Source of the DNA: Streptomyces pristinaespiralis
GTDB lineage: Bacteria > Actinomycetota > Actinomycetes > Streptomycetales > Streptomycetaceae
DNA: 64,000 nucleotides
Direction: 5' to 3'
NCBI RefSeq assembly: GCF_001278075.1
Contig: NZ_CP011340.1
Span: 3,658,001 to 3,722,000 of the forward strand
Part shown: piece after piece, positions 28,992-36,246 of the stretch
How the letters are laid out: every line of letters starts with the position of its first letter
Numbering within the stretch: the first letter of the stretch is position 1
The notes under the pieces: model-generated
What the model saw: the letters and a program-made list of their open reading frames with translations, nothing else
Databases searched by the model: none
Told to the model about the DNA's origin: nothing
Translations under genes and position numbers: made by a program

Positions 28992-29634
28992 AGGGGCCTT
29001 CACCAGCGGTCCGTTGTTCCAGCTCGTGGGCCTCGCCGCCGCACGGGGTGGTGATCCACTCGAGTGGCAGGTGCTGCGGATGGCCAGGGTCCTGCGGACC
29101 GAGCACTGGGACCCCACCTGGCGGCATCCGCTGCAGCCGCTCGCCTCGCAGCTCGACCACCTGGCCCTGACCTTCGACGAGGACTTCTTCCGGAGTTGCC
29201 CGAAGGACGCGCAAGAGACCTGGCTGGCCGCCGCCTCCGCCACCGATGACACGGTGTCCGGGTTCATGACCGGGCTCGCTGCGCTGCTGCGGCTCGCGGA
29301 CCGGCAGGGGTCGACGGGCCACGGTGACGTTCCGCTCGCCAAGTGGGAGGCGGCAGCCCGGTTCCCGCTGCTGCGCGACCTCGACACTTGGGCGTACGAC
29401 GAAGAGTACGACTCGTTCGAGAGCGCGTTCCAGGGCCGGATCGACGGCGAACATCCCTACTGCGACCGCGAGGTCGTGCCGTTCGTCGCGCAGGCTTCGG
29501 AGGCACTCGCCCTCTGTGCTGCCTGCGAGCACTTCAGAAGAGACTTCCTCGGCTTCGACACCAGCGTGACGCCCGCCGCCCTCGCCCTCGTCGTGGACCT
29601 CGGCTACGCCCATATGGTCGGCCATCACCGCTGA
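28975..29634 (+). CDS. Unrecognised protein, further candidate immunity protein
   Basis: The 219-residue soluble protein overlaps the end of the CdiI-like gene by 17 bases, so the two are translationally coupled. It is acidic and rich in helices; two aromatic-acidic segments are notable (ALTFDEDFFRSCPKDAQ, DTWAYDEEYDSFESAF). I recognise no family. Orphan immunity genes often accumulate downstream of polymorphic toxins, which is the reason for the call. It ends the plus-strand run; the next gene is convergent with 30 bases between. Confidence 0.55.
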   Translation: MPLHPEGAFTSGPLFQLVGLAAARGGDPLEWQVLRMARVLRTEHWDPTWRHPLQPLASQLDHLALTFDEDFFRSCPKDAQETWLAAASATDDTVSGFMTGLAALLRLADRQGSTGHGDVPLAKWEAAARFPLLRDLDTWAYDEEYDSFESAFQGRIDGEHPYCDREVVPFVAQASEALALCAACEHFRRDFLGFDTSVTPAALALVVDLGYAHMVGHHR

Positions 29635-29664
29635 GGCGGCCCGTAGGCCCCCCGGACCGCCCGG

Positions 29665-30318
29665 TCAGCGGTGCGCGCCGCCCCGCTCCCCGGCCGGAGC
29701 CGGGTGCCGGGCCACCAGCCGGAGCGCCCAGCGGTAGTGGCTCACCGCCTTGGCGACGCCGATCAGGCCGGTGATCCAGAGGATCAGCCCCAGGCCCATC
29801 AGCAGGGCGACACCGGTCAGTGTGTCCACGCCCGGACGGGCGCCGGCCGGGACCGTGAAGGAGAGCCACAGGCCGTACGCGCACAGCAGGAACGAGGGCA
29901 GGAACCAGAGCAGGCTCAGGCCCGGTGCGCCGTAGCGCCCGTCGCCCGCCGGGTCGCGGGTCAACGCGCTCCAGGAACGCAGTCGCCCACGCACCTCGGC
30001 GTCGCTCGCGATGCCGAAGCCGATGACCAGTCCGGTCGGGATCATGAACCCCAGGCCGATGGCTCCGGCGATCACCCCGAAGAGGGGGCTGAATATGTCC
30101 ACCCCCTCGGCGAACATCCGAAGTGCCGCTCCGAAGATCGTCCACCCGATCGCGAACCCGGCCGCCGTCAGCCACAACAGCAGCAGCCGCACCGGGCCGA
30201 TGCTCAGACGCAGGAGCTCCCCCATGGCCCTCGCCCGGTCCGCCAGCAGGGCCTCCTGGTCGGGCCATGCCCGTATCCCGGGCGGCGGGGGCGGAGGCGG
30301 GAGCGCAGGTCGGGGCAT
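29665..30318 (-). CDS. Multi-pass membrane protein of unknown function
   Basis: The 217-residue protein begins with a Pro-rich cytoplasmic stretch. It has four hydrophobic segments grouped in two pairs (VRLLLLWLTAAGFAIGWTIF, FGVIAGAIGLGFMIPTGLV, LSLLWFLPSFLLCAYGLWL and LLMGLGLILWITGLIG), separated by a charged cytoplasmic loop. No catalytic motif is seen. It is last in a minus-strand run after the ECF42-like sigma gene, with nine bases between, so it is probably co-transcribed with it. Confidence 0.82.
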   Translation of the reverse strand: MPRPALPPPPPPPGIRAWPDQEALLADRARAMGELLRLSIGPVRLLLLWLTAAGFAIGWTIFGAALRMFAEGVDIFSPLFGVIAGAIGLGFMIPTGLVIGFGIASDAEVRGRLRSWSALTRDPAGDGRYGAPGLSLLWFLPSFLLCAYGLWLSFTVPAGARPGVDTLTGVALLMGLGLILWITGLIGVAKAVSHYRWALRLVARHPAPAGERGGAHR

Positions 30319-30327
30319 GCGACGAGG

Positions 30328-31581
30328 TTACCGGCCGGTCTCCGGCGCGGAGCGGGCCGCCCGCTCCAACAGCAGTTCCCTCTCACGGGAGTTACGGGCG
30401 AGGGAAGCCGCCCGTTCGAACTCCGCCCGTGCCTCTTCGGCGCGCCCGAGCCTGGCCAGCAGGTCCCCCCGGACGCTCGGCAGCAAGTGGTAGTCCTTCA
30501 GGGCCGGTTCGTCGGCGAGCGCGTCGGCCAACTCGAGTCCGGCGGCAGGTCCTTCCGCCATCGAGACGGCCACCGCCCGGTTCAGTTCCACGACCGGGGA
30601 CGGGGTTACGGCCGCCAACTGCGCGTAGAGCGCGGCGATCATCGCCCAGTCGGTGTCCTCGTAGCGCACCGCCTGCGCGTGGCAGGCGGCGATCGCGGCC
30701 TGCAACGCGTACGGGCCGTACGGGCCGCCGCCCGCCCGGTGGAGCGCCTCGACGCCCCGGCGGATGAGCAGCCGGTTCCACCTGGTGCGGGTCTGGTCGG
30801 CGAGCAGTACGGGTTCCCCGCCGGGGCCGGTGCGCGCCGGGATCCGGGAGGCCTGGATCTCCAGGAGGGCGTTCAGGCCGTGCACCTCGGGTTCGCCGGA
30901 CATCAGCCCGGCCAGCACCCGGGACAGCCGCAGCGCGTCCTCGCACAGCGCCGGACGGACCAGGTCGTCACCCGCGGTGGCCGAGTACCCCTCGTTGAAG
31001 ATCAGGTAGATGACTTCGAGCACGGATCCGAGCCGGGCGGCGCGGTCCTCGCCGTACGGCACCTCGAAGGGGACGCCTGCCTTGGCCAGTGACCTCTTCG
31101 CGCGGACGATGCGCTGGGCGACGGTCGGCTCCGCGGTCAGGAAGGCGCGGGCGATCTCCTCCGTCGTCAGGCCGCCCAGGAGCTTGAGCGTGAGCGCGAT
31201 ACGGGCCTGGGTGGACAGCACCGGATGGCAGGCGGTGAAGATGAGCCGCAGCAGGTCGTCGTCGATGTCCTCGGGGTCCGCCGGCTCGACCGGCGGCGCC
31301 ACGTCCTCGACGGCCCGCCCCACCTCGGCCAGCTTGCGGGCGTACGTCTCCTTGCGGCGTACGAGATCGATCGCACGATGCTTGGCGGTGGCCATGAGCC
31401 AGGCTCCCGGTCTGTCCGGGACGCCCGACTCCGGCCACTGCTCCAGCGCGGCGACCAGAGCGTCCTGCGCGAGTTCCTCCGCGATGCCCACGTCCCGCAC
31501 GATGCGGGCGACACCGGCGATGATCCGCGCCGACTCGATCCTGTAGACCGCTTCCACTGCACTTGCTGCCGTCACGGCCAC
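30328..31581 (-). CDS. ECF42-type sigma factor with C-terminal TPR-like extension
   Basis: At 417 residues this is far longer than a simple ECF sigma factor. Region 2 is at about 10-85 (EELAQDALVAALEQWP, PGAWLMATAKHRAIDLVRR) and region 4 at about 115-170 (LLGGLTTEEIARAFLTAEPTVAQRIVRAKRSL). After it comes a roughly 230-residue helical extension with TPR-like character (GLNALLEIQASR, LGRAEEARAEFERAASLA). This layout, with a DGPF/YciI gene next door, defines the ECF42 group, in which the extension replaces an anti-sigma factor. The signal it answers is unknown. The DGPF gene lies 44 bases upstream on the same strand. Confidence 0.9.
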   Translation of the reverse strand: MAVTAASAVEAVYRIESARIIAGVARIVRDVGIAEELAQDALVAALEQWPESGVPDRPGAWLMATAKHRAIDLVRRKETYARKLAEVGRAVEDVAPPVEPADPEDIDDDLLRLIFTACHPVLSTQARIALTLKLLGGLTTEEIARAFLTAEPTVAQRIVRAKRSLAKAGVPFEVPYGEDRAARLGSVLEVIYLIFNEGYSATAGDDLVRPALCEDALRLSRVLAGLMSGEPEVHGLNALLEIQASRIPARTGPGGEPVLLADQTRTRWNRLLIRRGVEALHRAGGGPYGPYALQAAIAACHAQAVRYEDTDWAMIAALYAQLAAVTPSPVVELNRAVAVSMAEGPAAGLELADALADEPALKDYHLLPSVRGDLLARLGRAEEARAEFERAASLARNSRERELLLERAARSAPETGR

Positions 31582-31625
31582 CCATCAGAGCAGCGCGGGG
31601 AACGGCGGGCAAGCACGGCCCGCGG

Positions 31626-31982
31626 TCAGCCCTCCTGGATCTCGCGGACCTCGCAGGTGATGTTCCACTCCGCGGGGTGGATCTCCAGGAAACGCTTCGC
31701 CCACTCGAGGGCTTCCGCCTTGTCCTTGCACTGGACGATGGCGTAGCCGCCGACGACCTCCTTGGTCTCGGTGAAGGGCCCGTCGGTGTAGGAGATCGTG
31801 CCGCCGGACCAGTTCACGCGGGTGCCGTCGGAGGTGGGCATGAGCCCGGCGGTGTCCAGCATGACGCCCGCCTTGGTCATCTCCTCCAACAGGGCGCCCA
31901 TCTGCTGGTCGAAGCCCTCGGGGAACTCGCCCTCGGGGATCTGGTTCTCCTCGATGCGGATCATCGACAGGAAGCGCGGCAT
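31626..31982 (-). CDS. YciI/DGPF-domain protein, partner of the ECF42 sigma factor
   Basis: The 118-residue protein has the DGPF signature in TISYTDGPFTETKEVVGGYAI, within a ferredoxin-like YciI fold. DGPF proteins are encoded next to ECF42 sigma factors and are thought to be in their regulon or to tune them; their chemistry is not settled. It precedes the sigma gene by 44 bases on the same strand. Confidence 0.9.
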   Translation of the reverse strand: MPRFLSMIRIEENQIPEGEFPEGFDQQMGALLEEMTKAGVMLDTAGLMPTSDGTRVNWSGGTISYTDGPFTETKEVVGGYAIVQCKDKAEALEWAKRFLEIHPAEWNITCEVREIQEG

Positions 31983-32088
31983 GGTGACTCCTCGGTTCGT
32001 GAGTACGGGGCCGTTCCCCGCCTCTCACCCGTGCGTCGAACGGGCAGGACGCCGATCGACACACTCGCCGAAGTTTTTCCGAGAAATC

Positions 32089-32346
32089 TCAGCCGAGCGA
32101 TTCGAAACGCCACCGGTGCACCGGGCGGGTGATCAGGTCGGCGGCCGGCTCGGCCAGTTCCGGCAGGTCGGCGCGCAGGTCGTCGGTCGCCCACCAGGTG
32201 ATGACGAGGACCCGGTCCTGCCCCGCCCGCAGCGTCTCCCGGCGCAGCGGCTCGCGCGCGAGTTCCTGCGCGCGTGCCCACTCCAGCAGCTCCGCGCCCC
32301 GGCCCTCGGCGGCGCGGGCCTCCCACATCATCGCCACGACGGTCAT
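32089..32346 (-). CDS. Small conserved-type protein coupled to tsaD
   Basis: The 85-residue protein starts at an ATG that overlaps the tsaD stop codon (ATGA), so it is translated by coupling. The sequence ([19 protein letters not shown] at the start, [13 protein letters not shown] in the middle, HRWRFESLG at the end) suggests a single ferredoxin-like alpha/beta domain, as in small monooxygenase-like or stress proteins. I do not assign a function. The open frame extends further into tsaD but that part is a shadow. Confidence 0.7.
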   Translation of the reverse strand: MTVVAMMWEARAAEGRGAELLEWARAQELAREPLRRETLRAGQDRVLVITWWATDDLRADLPELAEPAADLITRPVHRWRFESLG

Positions 32347-33437
32347 GAGTAGAGGTTGTCCTTGCTGACCTCGTGCACGTGGTCGTGCCCGTGGTTGCCC
32401 GGCACGTGCGGCTCCGTCACGGGCAGCGAGGAGTCGGCGGACAGGTCGAGGTCGGACGCGGGCCGGTTGCGGGCCACCATCTCCGCGCCCAGGGCGGCCA
32501 CCATCGCGCCGTTGTCCGTGCACAGCTTGGGCCGCGGGACGCGCAGCCGGATGCCGGCCCGCTCGCAGCGCTCCTCGGCGAGGGCCCTCAGCCGCGAGTT
32601 GGCGGCCACGCCGCCGCCGATCATGAGGTGGTCCACGCCCTGGTCCTTGCAGGCGCGAACCGCCTTTCGCGTGAGAACGTCGACGACCGCCTCTTGGAAG
32701 GAGGCCGCCACGTCCCGCACCGGCACCTCCTCGCCCGCGGCCCGCTTCGCCTCGATCCAGCGCGCCACGGCCGTCTTCAGGCCGGAGAAGGAGAAGTCGT
32801 ACGCCGGGTCCTTGGCCCCGCTCAGGCCGCGCGGGAAGGCGATCGCCGCCGGGTCGCCCTCCTTGGCGAGCCGGTCGATCACCGGACCGCCGGGGAAGCC
32901 CAGGTCCAGCACGCGTGCGATCTTGTCGAAGGCCTCGCCGGCGGCGTCGTCGATCGTCGCGCCCATGGGCCGTACGTCGGCGGTGATGTCGGGCGCGAGG
33001 AGCAGCGAGGAGTGGCCGCCGGAGACGAGCAGCGCCATCGTCGGCTCGGGCAGCGGGCCGTGTTCGAGCTGGTCGACGCAGATGTGCGAGGCGAGGTGGT
33101 TCACCCCGTACAGCGGCTTGCCCAGGGCGTAGGCGTACGACTTCGCCGCGGAGACGCCGACCAGCAGCGCGCCGGCGAGGCCGGGCCCCGCCGTCACCGC
33201 GATGCCGTCCAGGTCGCGGGCGCTGACGCCCGCCTCCTTCAGCGCGCGCTCGATGGTCGGGACCATCGCCTCCAGGTGGGCGCGCGAGGCGATCTCGGGC
33301 ACGACGCCGCCGAACCGGGCGTGCGCGTCGACGCTGGAGGCGACCGCGTCGGCCAGCAGGGTCGTGCCGCGGACGATGCCGACACCGGTCTCGTCGCAGG
33401 AGGTCTCGATACCGAGTACGAGCGGTTCGTCAGCCAT
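32343..33437 (-). CDS. tsaD: tRNA N6-threonylcarbamoyl transferase TsaD
   Basis: TsaD moves the threonylcarbamoyl group from TC-AMP to A37 of ANN-reading tRNAs, making t6A, in complex with TsaB and TsaE. The 364-residue protein has the N-terminal [11 protein letters not shown] motif and the metal-binding pair His114 and His118 in NHLASHI. The nucleotide-binding SGGHSSLLL segment and [11 protein letters not shown] near the end are also present. The start overlaps the rimI stop by eight bases. With tsaB and tsaE in the same window the pathway lacks only TsaC, which must be elsewhere. Confidence 0.96.
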   Translation of the reverse strand: MADEPLVLGIETSCDETGVGIVRGTTLLADAVASSVDAHARFGGVVPEIASRAHLEAMVPTIERALKEAGVSARDLDGIAVTAGPGLAGALLVGVSAAKSYAYALGKPLYGVNHLASHICVDQLEHGPLPEPTMALLVSGGHSSLLLAPDITADVRPMGATIDDAAGEAFDKIARVLDLGFPGGPVIDRLAKEGDPAAIAFPRGLSGAKDPAYDFSFSGLKTAVARWIEAKRAAGEEVPVRDVAASFQEAVVDVLTRKAVRACKDQGVDHLMIGGGVAANSRLRALAEERCERAGIRLRVPRPKLCTDNGAMVAALGAEMVARNRPASDLDLSADSSLPVTEPHVPGNHGHDHVHEVSKDNLYS

Positions 33438-33918
33438 CAGAGGTCTCTGTTCCTTGTACGGTCAGTCGCATGACGAGGGCGTCGATGTTGCCGGGCTGGT
33501 AGTAGCCGCGGCGGAATCCGATGGGCTCGAAGCCGAAGCGCTCGTACAGCTTCTGTGCCCTTGTGTTGTCCACCCGCACTTCGAGGAGCACCTCGTCGCA
33601 CTCGAAGGCGGTGGCGTGCTGGAGCAGGTCGGTCAGCAGCCGGGAGCCGAGGCCGGTGCCCCACTGGCCGCGGTCGACGGCGATGGTCTGTACGTCGCCG
33701 AGACCGCCGGCGGCGGCCAGGCCCGCGTAGCCGACGATCCGGCCGTCGTCGTCCTCGGCCACCACGTAGCGGCGGGTGGCCTGCGGGCCCCGGGAGTGCG
33801 CGAGTTCCGACCAGAACATGCCGGGCGACCAGGCGTCCTCGGGGAACAGCTCGTGTTCGAGCTCCAGCACCGGCTGCAGGTCCCACCAGCGCATCTCACG
33901 CAAGGTGGTGACGCTCAC
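33430..33918 (-). CDS. rimI: Ribosomal protein S18 alanine N-acetyltransferase
   Basis: This 162-residue GNAT acetyltransferase has the family layout: [18 protein letters not shown] near the start, the acetyl-CoA loop [11 protein letters not shown], and the conserved [23 protein letters not shown]. The tsaB-rimI-tsaD order is the usual one for RimI. The GTG start at 33918 overlaps the tsaB stop (GTGA) and the end overlaps tsaD, so the three genes are translated as one unit. RimI acetylates the N-terminal alanine of ribosomal protein S18 in E. coli; the substrate here is by analogy. Confidence 0.92.
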   Translation of the reverse strand: MSVTTLREMRWWDLQPVLELEHELFPEDAWSPGMFWSELAHSRGPQATRRYVVAEDDDGRIVGYAGLAAAGGLGDVQTIAVDRGQWGTGLGSRLLTDLLQHATAFECDEVLLEVRVDNTRAQKLYERFGFEPIGFRRGYYQPGNIDALVMRLTVQGTETSDG

Positions 33919-34568
33919 TTGGGGGTGACCACCTTGTAGTTCTTCGGGACCTGGGCGTCGGGGCGGCGCAGGTACAGCGGCTGGAGCGGCAGGAACTCCT
34001 CGCCCGCCCGCAGCTTCTCGGCCGCCAGCGCGGCGAGCGCCGCGGCGCTCACGTGCTCGGGGCCGCGGGTGTCCGGGAACGTCTCCGGGTACAGCAGCGC
34101 GCCCGCGCCGACGGCGGGCAGTCGGGCGACCTGGCCGGCGATGTCGGCGGGGCGGTCGACGGCCGCGTCGGTCGCACGGGTGCGGGCGTTCTCGTACCGC
34201 GCCCAGTAGACCTCCTTGCGCCGGGCGTCGGTCGCCACCACGAAGGGCGTGGTGAGACCGGCCGCGTAGGCGAGGCCGTCCAGCGTGCACACCCCGTGCA
34301 CCGGTACGCCGAGCGCGGAGGCGAACGTCGCGGCCGTGACCAGGCCGACCCGCAGTCCCGTGTACGGCCCGGGGCCGACGCCGACGACGATGCCGGTGAC
34401 GGCGTCGAGCTTCACCCCGGCGTCCGCGAGCACCCGGTCGACGGCGGGCAGGAGCAGTTCCCCGTGACGGCGCGCGTCCACACTGCTGGACTCGGCGAGG
34501 ACGGAGGAGCCGTCGTGGAGGGCGGCGGTGACGGCGGGCGTGGCGGTATCCATGGCGAGCAAGAGCAC
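33915..34568 (-). CDS. tsaB: tRNA threonylcarbamoyladenosine biosynthesis protein TsaB
   Basis: TsaB is the scaffold partner of TsaD in t6A synthesis. The 217-residue protein is a shortened ASKHA fold with LLAMDTATPAVTAAL at the start and the typical VVGVGPGPYTGLRVGL segment. It lacks the metal-binding histidines of TsaD, as expected. The start is a GTG at 34568. It is first in the tsaB-rimI-tsaD run; the opposite-strand gene begins 119 bases upstream. Confidence 0.93.
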   Translation of the reverse strand: MLLLAMDTATPAVTAALHDGSSVLAESSSVDARRHGELLLPAVDRVLADAGVKLDAVTGIVVGVGPGPYTGLRVGLVTAATFASALGVPVHGVCTLDGLAYAAGLTTPFVVATDARRKEVYWARYENARTRATDAAVDRPADIAGQVARLPAVGAGALLYPETFPDTRGPEHVSAAALAALAAEKLRAGEEFLPLQPLYLRRPDAQVPKNYKVVTPK

Positions 34569-34687
34569 GCAAACAGCCTACGGCTCCGGCGAGGGAGCCA
34601 TGGCGGCCCCGTCGAACGGAGCCACGGTGCTACCGTCACCCCGAGCACAGGTATTCGGGAAACACACGCATCCAAGAGGTGGGCAGG

Positions 34688-35251
34688 GTGGCACGGAGCA
34701 GCTCGGGATTCGTGGCCGGGCTCACGGCGGCCGCGCTGGCCGTCGTCGGTTTCCTCGCCTATCAGGCGGCGGCGGACGTCCCCGATGATCTCGCCGCTCC
34801 GAAGCCGCCGAGCGCCTCCCCTTCCGCCACGACTCCCGGCGCCGCGGCGTCCCAGAAGCCGAAGGATCCGCTGGCGGTGCCGGCCGGCTCCGGCACCGGG
34901 ATGCGTGTCGTGTACGCGCTCGGCGACCGACGGGTGTGGCTCGTGGACGCGAACGGCAGGGCCGGGCGGACCTTCGAGGTCATGCCCTCCACCGTCAGCC
35001 CGAAGCCCGGCTCCTACACGGTCACTTCGCGGTCGGGCAGCGTGTCCGGCTCCGACGGCGTGCCGGTCGAGCATGTGGTGCGGTTCGCGAACGAGGGCGG
35101 TGTGTCCGTCGGCTTCAGCGCGGCGGTCGACGGCTCGATGGCCAGTCCCGACCCGACGAAGAAGACGGGCGGCGTGCGGATGAAGCGCGCCGACGGCGAC
35201 GCGCTGTGGGTGTTCGCGACGATCGGCTCGAAGGTCGTCGTCGTCCCCTAG
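34688..35251 (+). CDS. Exported protein with a possible YkuD-like domain lacking its active site
   Basis: The 187-residue protein starts at the GTG at 34688, which has AGAGG nine bases upstream; the GTG at 34679 is too close to it. An N-terminal hydrophobic helix (FVAGLTAAALAVVGFLAYQAAA) anchors or exports it, and a Pro/Ala/Ser linker follows. The last 120 residues (VVYALGDRRVWLVDANGRA, TFEVMPSTVSPKPGSYTV) recall the first strands of L,D-transpeptidases, but the catalytic HG...SHGC motif is absent. It may be a non-enzymatic wall-binding relative; that is tentative. It is the only plus-strand gene in the tsa region. Confidence 0.78.
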   Translation: MARSSSGFVAGLTAAALAVVGFLAYQAAADVPDDLAAPKPPSASPSATTPGAAASQKPKDPLAVPAGSGTGMRVVYALGDRRVWLVDANGRAGRTFEVMPSTVSPKPGSYTVTSRSGSVSGSDGVPVEHVVRFANEGGVSVGFSAAVDGSMASPDPTKKTGGVRMKRADGDALWVFATIGSKVVVVP

Positions 35252-35267
35252 GGCTCTCGTTCGGATC

Positions 35268-35293
35268 GTGCCAGGGCCCGCGGGCCCTGGCAC
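35268..35293. terminator. Perfect 26-bp palindrome, terminator 1
   Basis: GTGCCAGGGCCCG is followed at once by its exact complement. It lies 17 bases after the stop at 35251 and, with the next hairpin, separates convergent genes. Confidence 0.65.
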
Positions 35294-35298
35294 GCATG

Positions 35299-35332
35299 CG
35301 TACGCCATCACCCGAACGGGTGATGGCGTACG
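35299..35332. terminator. 34-bp inverted repeat, terminator 2
   Basis: A perfect 16-bp stem (CGTACGCCATCACCCG) with an AA centre lies five bases after the first palindrome and 37 bases beyond the stop of the small minus-strand gene. It is strong enough to serve either direction. Confidence 0.65.
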
Positions 35333-35368
35333 AGCCCGTGCGACTCACCCGCGCGGGACCCGTACGGA

Positions 35369-35566
35369 TCAGGCGGCGTCCCGGTGGGTCTCGGGGTGGC
35401 GCGTGGGACGGCGCGTCTCGTTCTCGCGGGGTGGGGTCGACACGGCGCTGGCCGCCGCGCAGGACGCCAGCAGGTCCCGCATCGACACGGCCGACGGCAG
35501 CGGTTTCGCCGGTGCGGGCCTGGACGGCTGCTGACGTGACTGGGCTTCGCGCTCCGATGCCGGCAT
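35369..35566 (-). CDS. Small hydrophilic protein with strong ribosome site
   Basis: The 65-residue product starts at an ATG with AGGAGG just upstream, the clearest ribosome site in this part of the window. A central segment (SMRDLLASCAAASAVSTPP) with one cysteine lies between Pro/Arg/Glu-rich ends. No domain is recognised. About 25 bases further upstream is a palindrome, GTTAGGT-AG-ACCTAAC, resembling half sites of iron-box operators, so the gene may answer to iron or another metal. The two palindromes at 35268-35332 would end its transcript. Reality of the gene rests on the ribosome site and promoter context. Confidence 0.6.
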   Translation of the reverse strand: MPASEREAQSRQQPSRPAPAKPLPSAVSMRDLLASCAAASAVSTPPRENETRRPTRHPETHRDAA

Positions 35567-35595
35567 GGACGCCTCCTGGGCTCCGGGGGCAGCAA

Positions 35596-35611
35596 GTTAG
35601 GTAGACCTAAC
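35596..35611 (-). promoter_or_regulatory. Iron-box-like palindrome upstream of the small gene
   Basis: The 7-bp arms GTTAGGT and ACCTAAC are separated by two bases. The half sites TTAGGT/CCTAA are those of DmdR/IdeR boxes, but the spacing is shorter than the 19-bp consensus. It lies in an otherwise GC-rich gap of 155 bases between this gene and tsaE. Confidence 0.45.
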
Positions 35612-35721
35612 CAGGGCTCGGTACCATGTCATCACGCGGTGCGTCGTGGGCGCAACATTTTCCCGACGTCTTGTCGGAACACACGGATGTCCAAAGCCGG
35701 CCGCCCGGGAACCGGGGCGTC

Positions 35722-36246
35722 CTACGCGGCCGTCGCGGCCAGGTCCGTGTCCGCCCAGCGGGCGCCGTGACCGACCAGGGTCACCACACGGCGGTCGTCC
35801 TCCGTGGGTCCCACCACCCGGTCGATGATCACGTGCAGCCGGTCCTCCGACAGGTCCTCGACCTTGCCGTCGCCCCATTCCACGACCACCACCGACTCGG
35901 GCAGCGAGACGTCGAGGTCGAGGTCCTCCATCTCGTCGAGGCCGCCGCCCAGGCGGTACGCGTCGACGTGGACCAGCGCCGGACCGCCCGTCAGCGGCGG
36001 GTGGACACGGGCGATGACGAACGTCGGGGACGTGACAGCGCCCCGGACGCCGAGGCCCTCCCCGAGGCCGCGGGTCAGCGTCGTCTTGCCGGCGCCGAGC
36101 TCGCCCGTGAGCATCACGAGGTCACCGGGGCGCAGCAGCTTGGCGAGGCTGCGGCCCAGGTTCTGCATCTCCTCGGGTGAGTCGACCGTCAGTCGGGCCC
36201 GAGCGGCGGCGGCGGTCTCAGCCGCCGGGCTGTGCGGTGCTTCCAT
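35722..36246 (-). CDS. tsaE: tRNA threonylcarbamoyladenosine biosynthesis ATPase TsaE
   Basis: TsaE is the ATPase that drives turnover of the TsaBD complex. The 174-residue protein has a Walker A motif GELGAGKTT with Lys54, a SPTF segment and HVDAYRLGG. The end is VEWGDGKVEDL-like, all typical of the family. I start at the ATG at 36246; it lies inside the last 29 bases of the hydrolase gene, so the two overlap and are probably coupled. A TTG at 36255 is an alternative start. Confidence 0.93.
   Translation of the reverse strand: MEAPHSPAAETAAAARARLTVDSPEEMQNLGRSLAKLLRPGDLVMLTGELGAGKTTLTRGLGEGLGVRGAVTSPTFVIARVHPPLTGGPALVHVDAYRLGGGLDEMEDLDLDVSLPESVVVVEWGDGKVEDLSEDRLHVIIDRVVGPTEDDRRVVTLVGHGARWADTDLAATAA

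Noticed and set aside
24604..29634. Prophage or integrated plasmid as source of the toxin island
   Set aside because: No integrase, tRNA, attachment repeat or phage structural gene flanks it. Transfer is suggested only by codon use.
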